NCBI RefSeq assembly: GCF_964340395.1
Contig: NC_135562.1
Coordinates: 12,939,043 to 13,003,042, forward strand
Source of the DNA: Glandiceps talaboti
Lineage: Eukaryota > Hemichordata > Enteropneusta > Spengelidae
Reading direction: 5' to 3'
DNA length: 64,000 nt
The stretch's first letter is position 1. Every line of letters starts with the position of its first letter. Below, in pieces: positions 1 through 13,179 of this stretch. Under the pieces are notes generated by a model. It was not told the DNA's origin, did no database searches, and worked only from the letters and a program-made list of their open reading frames with translations. The position numbers and the translations under genes are program-made.

Positions 1-283
1 GCTTTACCTTCGGGGTCAAAATAAAAAAAAATCAATTTCACCCATTATAGTCATATAAAAGTATTTTGGGGCATTTGTCTTCTATGAAGACTTGTTTTAT
101 TTTCAACTATGTTAAAATACATACATTTGAATCGTCTGTGATTTTAATAAATGTTAGGGTCTCAATTATCAACAACTTTTACACTGTACATGTTTGAAGT
201 GATACTGGCAATGTATGTCATGTGTACACTGTATCATGTTTTGATAGCTGTATCTGATAATGACCGTGTTTGTGTTCTTACAG

Positions 284-382
284 ATGTACTTAGAACCTAA
301 TGTAAGATATGAATTAAAACATGAAGATTCTCTCACATTTGCTGATGTTAATTGTCAATATTTGGTGTCAGCTGAGATGAAG
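284..382 (+). CDS. MDC1: MDC1 exon: C-terminal part of FHA domain
   Basis: Acceptor TTCTTACAG and donor AAG|GTAAGT bound 33 codons in phase 0. The peptide contains [19 protein letters not shown] followed by QYLV, which matches the last strands of FHA domains (x-RYEL-x-x-x-D-x-x-F-x-D-x-x-CxY). In MDC1 the FHA domain is N-terminal and mediates phospho-dependent dimerisation. The upstream FHA exons must lie left of position 1. Confidence 0.85.
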
Positions 383-1667
383 GTAAGTCATGATTTTAAT
401 TACCACCAATGGGCAGTGCCCGGTGACTTTGACCTCCATGTTGAAGATCAAATAGCAAATTGGTCAATAAATTATGAAGTTTTGTATCTAGAGACACCAT
501 TCAAATTTGTACAATAACTTTACCATAAAACACACCATGATGGGTGGGGGTGGGGACTATGTCTCCAGTGAAGGCTTGTTGTCTATGTCACTGCACAGGA
601 CTATTTAGCATGGCTTTCTTGCGTGGGTCAGCCATAATCAAAAGTGATCAATGGTGACAGACTGACTGAATTGGATGGTGAATATTTTGCTAACCCAATG
701 CAATAAATTTGATGATTAAATTCACAATTTCCTTGAAATGTTTGATGTAACATGAAGTTTATGTCAATCATCTTTGTTTTTAAAAAATTGACCAGGATAA
801 TATGAGAATTGAATTGACTTGGTTTCAGGATAGTCTAATATATAGTGGTAGTGACACAGATGATATGTTAGCTGGTGATGAACACAGTAGTGATATCATT
901 GGACCTACTCAGAGAGGTGATCAAGAAGTTGTCAAGTTAGAACTCAAAACACCACAACATGCTGAAGCCACTGTGTGTTATGCTGAAGATTCTGATGAAG
1001 ATGGGGTGTCTGGTGATGTTCAAAAAGGTGAATAATATAGATAGGTGTAATTAGTAATCGTGATCTGTTTGTGTCTGTTGCTTCACCTCTGTGTGAAGTG
1101 ACAAAGCTAATGTTCACTGCGTTTGTCTCTCGGTTGCTGCATACAAATGTACCAAAGTTGCAAGTTTCCCTCTATCTTAGTAAACAGAAGGCTGGATTAC
1201 TAATCGTATGTAATCTACCACATATTGCAAACAATACTTTGTGTTGGGAAATTTGCCTCTAGCTTGATTTCTGGTAAAATCTAAAAATGGCAAAAAACAC
1301 GCTCTTGTAGCCACATTGCTGTAAGTACTACCACGTCAACATATTCAGTACATGTTTTGTCTTTTTACAGGGAAGCCTGTATTTGTAAAAGAGTCTGACT
1401 CAGACACTGATTTAAGTGGTGATGATAGTAAACGTAATGGCAGTAATAGTAAGAATCAAGATGATGGGGACTTAGATGTAACTGACTATGCCAATGTTGC
1501 TACACAGGCCTATGTAGTAAATGACTCTATAGAAGGTAGGTGTATGCACTCCTTTGTTAATATGCATACATACATATATACATACATGTATACATACATA
1601 CATACATACATACATACATACATACATACATACATACATACATACATACATACATACACACACACAA

Positions 1668-1700
<33 letters not shown>

Positions 1701-4700
1701 TATACATTGAAATAAACAATGTGAATTGATATGCAATAACAAAAAGTTGTTCACTATTCAAATACCATAAACTACCACTGTTATCATTTCACTTCTTATT
1801 TGTAGATGTTGAAGATGATGAAGAAGATGAGGAGGAGGAGGACAAGTCTATTTTCTGTGCTGCAACTCAGGCATATGGTGGCCATGGTGATGATGATAGT
1901 TTTGTAGAATCTGAGGATGATGATAAAAAAGAGCCACCACCAGGTAGATATCAAATGTAGAGTTTTGTGTATATTTGTATGCTTTCTACCCAGTGAACCT
2001 TTGTAATGGCTTCATGAAGTCACAAGTGAGGAAGGTGATATTTCACTCAGAATATAAGAAAATAGAAATTGGTAACATTTTGTAATCTTTTAACTCTCTC
2101 AGGTCCAAATTTAAATTTGTCATCTGAAGGAGAAAGCGATGGAGATATGGATGGAGGTAACCTGGCTGAGGCTGCTACCATGGCTTACGACGTCCCAGAT
2201 GATGACAGTGAGGAAAGTCCATCGGTAGGTATGGTTACTGATACAAATCTGTTACCTTGACAACTGATATGATTCTAACAGTGAGTAGAGTCTATAGGTA
2301 TGGTTAAGGGTGCAATCTGTTACCATGACAGCTGACACGACAGTTATTAGAGTCATCATCATCATCATCATCATAAAAATTTATATAGCGCCAAATTCCA
2401 AAAAGTCAAATTGTGCAAAGGCGCTAGATGGTGTTCAATTTACACAGAATGCTCGCATAAACATGTGATGTTTCAGAGTCTGTTGGTTGGTATGGTTACT
2501 GATGCAAATCTGTTACCAAGGCAATTAACATGATTCTAAAAGTGAGTAGAGTCCATTGGTAATTATGGTTACTGATACAAACCTAATACCATGACAACTG
2601 ATTTGATTGTGACATTGAGTAGAATTAGTAGTTATGATTACTGATACAAACATGTAACCTTGACAACTGGTTGTGAGTGTATTAGTAACTGATAGTATAT
2701 GAGTACTATAGATGCGTTTATCAATCTCAAAGCTTTTGTCACTACATACTATTTCATGTTGTGAATAAGAGAATCATATTGGAACATAACATATACAATG
2801 ACTAACACTGAAGTAAAGCACTTTCTCTATGTGTTACGTCCTGTATTAGACCCTACTTTCGTGTAGGGTCTAGGGTACTACGCTCATTTATAGCATTCAT
2901 ATCAAGTGTAAAGTATACTGTTTCAATTGGTTCATTTACAAGCCTAGCATGTGCCCTTTTTAATGTGGTCAATTAGCAAATGAAACAGTATACTTTTACA
3001 CTTGATATGGATACTATAAATGATTGTGGTACATACAAAAAATGCTTTACTTTGGTGTTATAGGTTGTACTTGATATTGATGCTATAAACGATTGTGGTA
3101 CATACAGAAAATGCTTTACTTTGGTGTTATGGGTTGTACTTGATATGGATGCTATAAACGATTGTGGTACATACAGAAAACGCTTTACTTTGGTGTTATG
3201 GGTTGTACTTGATATGGACGCTATAAATGATTGTGGTACATACAGAAAACACTTTACTTAGGTGTTATGGGTTGTATGTATATCTAAGGAGGAGACAATT
3301 TATTATTCCATTAGGCCATAGGAGACAACGATGCCACACTGGCTTACGATGTCACTAAGGGTGAAGATAGTGATGATAATGATGCTACTGACATTGAAGA
3401 TGATGATGTTGGCGATACCATCTGTGAAGCAGCTACTCAGGCATATGGGATGCAGGCAGAAGGTGATGATGAAGATGATGATAATGATGATGACTTGGAC
3501 CAGGAACCGACACAGGTGTATGATGGGAATAATGATGATGATGATGATGGGTATGAAGAAATACAACCCATTGATGATAAAACTAACAAAGGTATGTCAT
3601 TTGTAGAGACACTAAATCCAGTGACAGGCAAGCGTTTACAAGTAGAACTTGTTACAAACAGGGAAAGTAAATAAATGAATTGGATTCAGTAATACCTGGT
3701 ACAACATGTCAGAAGTAGAGATACGTGTATGGTTTAATAAAAATAGTGTTATGGCCTCTTTACATGTACAAGAAATGTCAGGGAAACTGAAAATTCATGT
3801 GTGAGTGTAAGCTATATTGTGTAAAAGGGGTCATAGAACTGTTCTTATCTGATTGATGTAATACATCTCTCTGTACTTCCAACATGCTGTGTCAAGTGTC
3901 ATTAATCTAATTCAGTTGTGTCATCATCATCATTATCATCATCATGTGGATAGAGTCCACAATGTTGTGCCATGAGTTCTTCTTCCTCATTGGACTTGGG
4001 AAGTCAGTTGTTTACTTTCCTTGTTTGTAACAAGGTCTGCTTGTAAATGTTTAGTTGTCACTGGTTGTATATGGTTAGAGGAATCCTTTGTAAATCATGT
4101 AAATTTCTACACAGAAACATGTTTCATTTGAGCATCCCGAGTTACTGCCTAGATTTTTGTAGTGTGGAACCCCAAGATGTACACATGTGAGTCAGACTGA
4201 ATGTTAATTGCACTTTTACTATTAATTTGAATTTTTCTCACATAGGAAGGAATATGGAAGATAAAGAAGAAGATCTAGATGCAACACTGGCAGTGGGTGA
4301 TGACGACAACATTGATGAAGATGACCAAGCAACACAGGCAGTTGAAGGTGACCATGGCAACAAAACTACTGGTCCTGCAGATACAATGATGTTGGATGAA
4401 GATGACCTAGCAACACAGGCAGTGGGTGATGACAACAACACTGATGAAGATGACCTAGCAACACAGGCAGTTGAAGGTGACCATGGCAACAAAACTACTG
4501 GTCCTGCAGACACAATGATGTTGGATGAAGATGACCAAGCAACACAGGCAGTGGGTGATGACAACTACACTGATGAAGATAATCAAGCAACACAGGCAGT
4601 GGGTGATGACAATAACACTGATGAAGATAACCAAGCAACACAGGCAGTGGGTGATGACAAAGATGCTAGGCCTGCAGAGACAATGATTTTAGATGAAGAT

Positions 4701-6139
4701 GAAGCCACACTGGCCGTAGAAAATGAAGATACTAAACAGAAAGATGATGATGAAGAAGATGACACGGGAGACACTTTGATGGTAGACGAAGAAATGCAAA
4801 GCACACAGGTTGTTGATGATTACATTGAAACAAGTAAGACATCAGTTGCTAAGAAAGGTAGAAGTAAAAATACTAGGACAGGGAAAAATACTACAAGAGA
4901 AACTACAGATAAGAAAGAAGGGAAGGTGACGAGGAGAAAATTAACCAAAATTTTGGATACTGATGGTGATGAAGAAGAATCCACTCAGGTTGTAGGTTAT
5001 GATAGAGAAAGGAAAAAAGGAAAACTTGTTAAAGTCACAGATGACAAAGATGATGATGATGAAGATGAAGAAGCAACTCAGGCTACAGGAGATGAGAGAC
5101 ATGTCAGAGATGATAATGTTGAGGATGAGTCTCCCCATCCTGCAGGTGATGGTGACAGTGAAACTCCACAAATAGAGACCACACATGGCATGGAAGTTGA
5201 TGATGATGATACAGTTCCCATGGATGATGAAGATGATACTGTTCCCATGGGTGATGAAGATGATACTGTTCCCATGGGCAACGATGATGATACTGTTGCC
5301 ATGGATAATGAAGGTGGTGATAATCAAGGTGTACAGGAGGAGAATAATTCAAGAAAGAGTCAAAGTGAACACAAAAAGCTGGAAGCAACTGTCGTCATAG
5401 ATAAGAAAAGTGAAACTTCTGAGGCAGTTAGTGAAACAACAGCACAGGCAGAGAAGAAAGGAGCCAGCAAAAGGATGACAGGTAAAGCTAAGGCTGCCTC
5501 CACAAAACCAGAAACTAATGTAGAAAACGTACAAGGTGAAGAGGAAAAGAAAGGGAGGCGGAAGTCAACCAGAGGAAGACAAAATAAAGGAGGTGTGGGA
5601 AGTAAAGATAAGGTGAAAGAAGATGCAGAAGTGATGCAGAGAGGGAAAAGAGAAAGGGCTCAGGATGAGAAAACAGAAAGAGTTACGGTTGCTAGGAAAC
5701 AAACATTGCCTAGTGCTAATAAGGATGATATGGAAGCAAACACCCAGGCCTATGGTGAGGACGATTTACTGGCATCTACACAGGTCTATGGAGAGGAAGC
5801 AGAAGGGAGGCCAACAACTAGTGATTTCACTGAAGCAACTCAGGTCTATGGGGATGATGATGAAGTAAGTGTTGCAGCTGTTTAAAGACCTATTTTAGAT
5901 TAGGATTCAAATGTGTGTGTAAGTGTGGCAGGTCCATTTTAGATTATGTTATAATGTAGGTGTGAAAAAGAGTTGTCAGTGGCAGAGCTATAGAAAACGT
6001 TGTTCCTGAACAAAGAATTGGTCCTCATTGATAAAAAAGTGCTTTCAAATTTACACAATAACTTTGCTATATAAATAAGCAGTTGGGCACCGGAGGGCCT
6101 TATACATTTTGTTCCGTCCATATGTGCATGTGTCTATCT

Positions 6140-6199
<60 letters not shown>

Positions 6200-9100
6200 A
6201 AGTTCACCATCATATCTCTGGCGGGGACTTGTACATTGGGTTCTGTCCATCCATCCATCCGTCCGTCTGTCTGTCTGTGTCTGTCTGTCCATCTATCTAT
6301 CCGTCCATCTGTGATGTGCCATGCGTTCACCCTCATGTCTCGAAGTGAGATCGAAGAGTGAGGGATTCAAATATTGGGGATTAAATCGAATTTAATGGAG
6401 TGGAATTTCTGGCTAACCATATTATTCGATTTACAGATTGTTCCAGAAAGTGATGAAGAAACCGAAAATGATGGGCGACGTCGTGTAATCAGGATACCAT
6501 CTATGCTAAAAAAAGTACCTGCCAAATCAGCTATGTCTTCACCTAAGAAAGAAGGCTCTCCTAAGAAAACTCAGAGGGTGGCATTTAATGTTAAGGTAAT
6601 GAGTTTTGTTGTGAATTCTAAACACATTTTGAATGAACAGAGGTACTCATTGTAAACATATGAAGTAAACCACAAGGGATTGAATACAATTATATATTAT
6701 TCCCCAGTACTTTATTCATTGTAAACATACAAAGGAAACCACAGGGGACTGAATACAATTAGATATTATTCCCCAGTACAAATGTACTCCATTCATTATA
6801 AACATAGAAAGTAAACCACAGGGGATTGAATACAATTATATATTATTACCAGTACTTTTCATTGTTCAGCCAAGAAAAATACAAGTGACCTAAGGGGCTT
6901 TGATTACAGAGAGTCCAGGGTTCGCACAGTCCTGGAAAACCCTGGAAAACCCTGGAATTTCAAACCCTCCCTGGAAAGCCCTGGAAAACCCTGGAAAAAT
7001 GCGCCCTACCCCTGGAAAACCCTGGAAAATGATCACGTTCAATCGATCGATTAATATTGACGATCGTCATGTTTGTGCTCGAGCCACCCATTCATATGAT
7101 TCGGAATCTCGTAAATGTGAAATCGCGAAAATATTTTCAAAGTCTTTCGCCACGCTGGGTGATGAATCAAAATTCACGCCGCTTGAACCCAGGCAGTCAA
7201 GCGATCGTTCCACAAGACACTTTGCCCCACAGACCGTGCGTATTAGTTGAATGGGCGCCGCAGTGTTTCTTTCGGTCTTGCATATATTGCTACTCCGTAC
7301 ATCTCCCAGTCGTCATTTCAGGGACATGATATTGTAACAGTCCCGGCCGGGGTAACATGTACAGTAGGTCTGTTAACAAGATTATCGTAACACTGTAGCG
7401 AGTATCAAAGCATCATCAACCTTGATTAGAAATTGTTACAAGTTCGGCGCACGAGTCGACTGATACTACAATCTAGGGATAGGGCCTAGGGAAGTGCAAG
7501 TTGAATTTCCGGGTTGTGGAAGTACAGTTGTGACTTTTATTTCGTCGATAAATGGGTATTTGTGTTACATGTTCTAAAAGAATAAACTACTGTTTTATGT
7601 TGTCGGTACAGTAACATTCGTCAATGGTCAAGTTGAGTTGAAATCGCGATGTTCCGCAACTCGTGGCATCCGTACATAAACATCGAGACGCAAACGATGA
7701 ATGTATTCAGTTATTCATAGCTCGAAATTTCGTTACGTAAATGACGTTTTTATTCAAAATTTTGAAGAAAAAAATTATTTTAGGTGGCTTATAAATCTAG
7801 TAACATCAAACCATACAATAACGAGGACAAACTTTAGTTTTTGATTTATTTTTCTGGATATGTCTGAATTAGACTGACGAACAACTCAAAACAACATTTA
7901 TTACTCTATCGCAAAACACTGGAACGAAACTCCAAATCTGATAAAATCAATAACCTCAAGAAATTTATTTAAAAAGTCGCTTAAAAATTATCTTTTGAAC
8001 ACAGTATAGTGAAAATCCTGTATCATATTTTTTCTTTCTAATGTAAGTTTCAGTCTTTGTTGACACTGTAAATATATTTAATGTATATCTAATGTATATA
8101 AGATGGCAAAATTTACTGCTTTCATTTAACAAGTGTATGTATTCAGGGCCAGAGACTCGATTAGTTCCACTAGAACTACCTCTCTGGTCCTCACCAATCA
8201 TGTACATGTACATTTATTCTTGGTGAAATAAACTTATTATTATTATTATTATTATTATAATGCTGCGACTCAATCTTACACGATCAATGCACCAGCTTGA
8301 CGAAACGGCTACTCGGGGGGTAGGGCAGAGGTTTCTCCGTTAATCTTAGCGTGTAAACGTGGTTTTGAAACCAACATTTTGCATAGTGTCGATTGTCTTT
8401 AAAATGTTTTGTGACATATGGGAACTGTTGTTGATTTTTCTCGTCCACATCAGACAATTAGATGTCATTCAAAAAATATACTTTAGTGTCAACACCCCTG
8501 GAAAATGGCCAAAATCAATATGAATACCCCTGGAAAACTGACGAAACACCCCTGGAAAGTCCTGGAATTTTGTTTTGCTTTAAGTGTACGAACCCTGGAG
8601 TCGGAAGTTGAATTGTGACAAAACCCTTGGTTCAGAATTTTCAGGCCGATTGAAGAAAAATATTGGACAAGAACAGAAGTACGCCTCCACATGCATAAGT
8701 GATGAAACTTCTTTGAAATTAACAGCGATTTTTAATGTTCTGACTGATATTTCGAACACCTGATATTTCGAACACTGCAGAACTAATAACTTAGAAACAT
8801 GTTGTTGTGATGTCAACAATCAGGGTATAATTTTCATGTTTAGTTCATATATGTTCAACTGTAATAGCTCATTTGAGATAAAATGAATTTGAAATGGTTT
8901 ATTTTAGAATCTGACTCCAAGTTTTGATGAAAACAATGAAGATACAGCCACACCTATCAAGACAGTTACAAGGAGTAGAAGATCTGTAGGTACAGACAAC
9001 AAAGATAAACAACCTGTCCCTGTCGGCGGAAGTATCAATAAAACCTCTATGCAGAGTAATCTAGGTAATAAAACAGAAAAGTCAGAAATGTTGGTAGTTG

Positions 9101-9519
9101 AAGAAAAGATGGAAGAAAAAACAACCAAGCAAAGTCGACGCAAAGCCACAGACAGCAACCAAGAAAAAGAGGAAGTAAAACCAACTAGGCAAAGCCGACG
9201 TAAAAGCACGGTGATTGATGACAAGGTGGAGAATCAAGAAGATAAACCAACCAGGCAGAGCCGACGAAAAACCAGTGTGATTGAAGATAATCAGCAACCA
9301 TCAACATCATCACATGGTAAACTTGAAGACTCTGAAACTGTAGAACAGAGTACCAAACAAACACGCAAAAGAGGTCAAAGTTTGCCAATTGCTTTGGAGA
9401 AAGAGGAGAACAAACCAAAGGTAAATTGCATGGATTTGATAAGCTTAGTTATTTGTGTATCTTTGGCAACTACTGTGTAGGTTGGTGAGGAGTGGTAGTA
9501 TACCCAACTAGTCACACAG

Positions 9520-9578
<59 letters not shown>

Positions 9579-9652
9579 GATGCACATACACACAGATACA
9601 CACATGCTCTTTCGTTCAAACATATTCTCACACTTAGCAATAGAAACACTCA

Positions 9653-9705
<53 letters not shown>

Positions 9706-12700
9706 AAACATACATACCCACACATGCTCTCACTTTCACTCGAACATACTCTCACACTTACCAACAGAAACACACTTACACATGCACACAAAACCCTCAC
9801 ACAGACACACAGCACAATCATTAGCATATCTGATGTCATTGACATGTTTCACTATCCGTATCATAGTTGTCAAAGATAAAATATTGAGGCAAACTATAAT
9901 TGTGATCAGATTTGGTCCATGTGATAAAGAATTCACAACACCACACTGGGGAAAGATTTATTTCAAAGACTCTCATATCCTGTGTATTTTGAAAGACATT
10001 ATCGTAGTTCAACAAAATTTAGCAATACAAACATTACGTCAGAAAAGATGTCGGTTTCAAAGGTTTTCATGTATCATATATTTGAAACAACCTGAAATGT
10101 ATTATTACAGGAAGTTGCCAAGGCAACCAGTAGAAGAGGTAGAAGAACAACACAGGTACACAAGACTGATGAAGTAAGTAGTGTTTGTTTGTTTGTTTGT
10201 TTGTTTGTTTTTTTCGAGGGTTTGGGAATCCGGGTTAATCTTCTTTCTATGAGGAGGGGGTATTTTGTCGTTCTTGAAAACCACAAGTTGGGAAACTCAG
10301 GATTAACAGAATGAGGCAAATCGGGTCAAACTTGCATTGTTATCATAGTTTGATATAATGTAATGTACCATGATTGTGTTTGGAACCCCATAATGCATGA
10401 GTGGTTTAGGTATTTTATATACACTCATGTTTGTTATGTTTTCTGCTACACTTTCACTCACCATGCTCATAAAATCACAGGTGCACCGAGTACTCATGTT
10501 AATATCTACCTTGTTTTTGCCAGCACTCTTGCACATAATATTTTTGCATCTGTCACATCATAGGGAACTTGCAAATCCGCCATGTTGAATGTTGCATCAT
10601 GGGAAATTGGATAATAAATGCTAATCATTTAGTACTGTAAACAATATTGTTACATTGTTTGTAATCACAAATGATCAATTCATAGTTACCCTGACCTTTG
10701 TGGGAGATTTATTTTATCGGTAGCTCCAGATTAGGTATTACAATAACCACAGAAAAAATCCCATAGTCCTATGTGTCTGAGCATGCTCAGTCTGGACTGC
10801 AAATTCCCTATTCAACTTGCATGAATTTAACTTAAACACCCGTGTGTCAGATTTAGCCAAGTGCACTATTTCAGCAACAGTTTTGTATTGATTTCCATTG
10901 GTCTAACAGACTACCACCTTTATAAATGTGGTAGTCAAGATACAATGTTTAGTGGTCTATGTACCCTTGACTACTACTAATTTGGTAGTCAAGATACAAT
11001 GTTTAGTAGTCTATGTACCCTTGACTACTACTAATTTGGTAGTCAAGATACAATGTTTAGTGGTCTATGTACCCTTGACTACTACTAATTTGGTAGTCAA
11101 GATACAATGTTTAGTGGTCTATGTACCCTTGACTACTACTAATTTGGTAGTCAAGATACAATGTTTAGTGGTCTATGTACCCTTGACTACTACTACTAAT
11201 TTGGTAGTCAAGATACAATGTTTAGTGGTCTATGTACCCTTGACTACTACTAATTTGGTAGTCAAGATACAATGTTTAGTGGTCTATGTACCCTTGACTA
11301 CTACTAATTTGGTAGTCAAGATACAATGTTTAGTGGTCTATGTACCCTTGACTACTACTAATTTGGTAGTCAAGATACAATGTTTAGTGGTCTATGTACC
11401 CTTGACTACTACTACTAATTTGGTAGTCAAGATACAATGTTTAGTGGTCTATGTACCCTTGACTACTACTAATTTGGTAGTCAAGATACAATGTTTAGTG
11501 GTCTATGTACCCTTGACTACTACTAATTTGGTAGTCAAGATACAATGTTTAGTAGTCTATGTACCCTTGACTACTACTAATTTGGTAGTCAAGATACAAT
11601 GTTTAGTGGTCTATGTACCCTTGACTACTACTAATTTGGTAGTCAAGATACAATGTTTAGTGGTCTATGTACCCTTGACTACTACTAATTTGGTAGTCAA
11701 GATACAATGTTTAGTGGTCTATGTACCCTTGACTACTACTAATTTGGTAGTCAAGATACAATGTTTAGTGGTCTATGTACCCTTGACTACTACTAATTTG
11801 GTAGTCAAGATACAATGTTTAGTGGTCTATGTACCCTTGACTACTACTAATTTGGTAGTCAAGATACAATGTTTAGTGGTCTATGTACCCTTGACTACTA
11901 ATTTGGTAGTCAAGATACAATGTTTAGTGGTCTATGTACCCTTGACTACTACTAATTTGGTAGTCAAGATACAATGTTTAGTGGTCTATGTACCCTTGAC
12001 TACTACTAATGTGGTAGTCAAGATACAATGTTTAGTGGTCTATGTACCCTTGACTACTACTAATGTGGTAGTCAAGATACAATGTTTAGTGGTCTGTATA
12101 TCTCAGACTATTGTACTTTCAAGCCTAGCATCATGGGATTCTCTGATATTATCTACCTAATGTGTGACTGTACCCTTTACTTTGTAGACCATAGTACAAA
12201 CCAGTGATGACACTGACAAACCCACACCAACACCTGTAGTACCGGATACAAGACTTACAAGGGGACGGAAGTCAATTGCCAAGGCAGCTAGTACAGAGAG
12301 TGTAGGAAAAGGTGCTACCAAGAAAAAGACCGTGAGAGGGAAAAAGGGAGAAGGAACTGTCAGTGTTTCAGATGAAACAAATGATAAAGAACATAATTCT
12401 AGTAAAAGTGAGGACTCTGATAAAATAGATGATGATAAAAATAATCAGAAAAGGACAGCGAGAGGAAAGAAAACACAAGAAACTAGTCGATCAGAAAATT
12501 CTAATAAAAGTGTGGATAGTCAGGATAAAAGAAAGAGTACAAGAGGAAAAACACAAGAAAGTACGAACACCACAGAGGATGTTAATACAGACAAAAGTAA
12601 CTCAACAAGAAAAGGTATCAGGGGAAAGAAACAAAATGTCAGTACTCCAGAAGATTCCACTACTACAGAGGGTAGGGCAGGTAGGAGTTCGAGGCATACA

Positions 12701-13117
12701 AAGAAGGGTGACGAAGAACTGAAACCATCAACATCTCAAAATAAAACTCAGTCTAGAATAAATAGACAAATGAAAATTGATGTCGAGGCTGAAAATAGTA
12801 GTGAGAAGGATTCACAGGAAAGTGGCAAAAAGATGGCTGGACAAACTGATAAAAGTGGTAAGAGAGCTGGGAAGAGGAAATCAACACGGGCACAAAGTAC
12901 AAAGGACGACACTGATGAGGAGAGTCAGGTATTGAGGTGTTTTTGAAAAAAATATATTAATGACTTGACAGAAATTTCTGAGAGCTGGTTCAATGTTGTG
13001 TATGTATGTATGTATGTATGTATGTATGTCTGTGTGTTGTCAGTTGAGTTACCCATAGTTTTTAGCAAAGCTGAACGGAAGTTCAGTAGTGCTATTGGTA
13101 TGGAGTCACGAGTGGAG

Positions 13118-13179
<62 letters not shown>

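Larger units (their letters stand above)
6860..8680. mobile_element. Foldback element split by a later insertion
   Basis: The left piece, about 6860-6908, has 'ttcagccaagaaaaatacaag' and 'gtgacctaagggg'. The right piece, about 8610-8672, has 'gattgaagaaaaatattgg'. Both match the arms of the complete palindromic element at 57775-57945. The interval between them is occupied by the 6917-8600 element. Confidence 0.55.

Noticed and set aside
10928-12160. 410-codon plus-strand open frame
   Set aside because: It is an 18-residue motif repeated by a 54-bp minisatellite; no splice sites or codon bias fit a gene.
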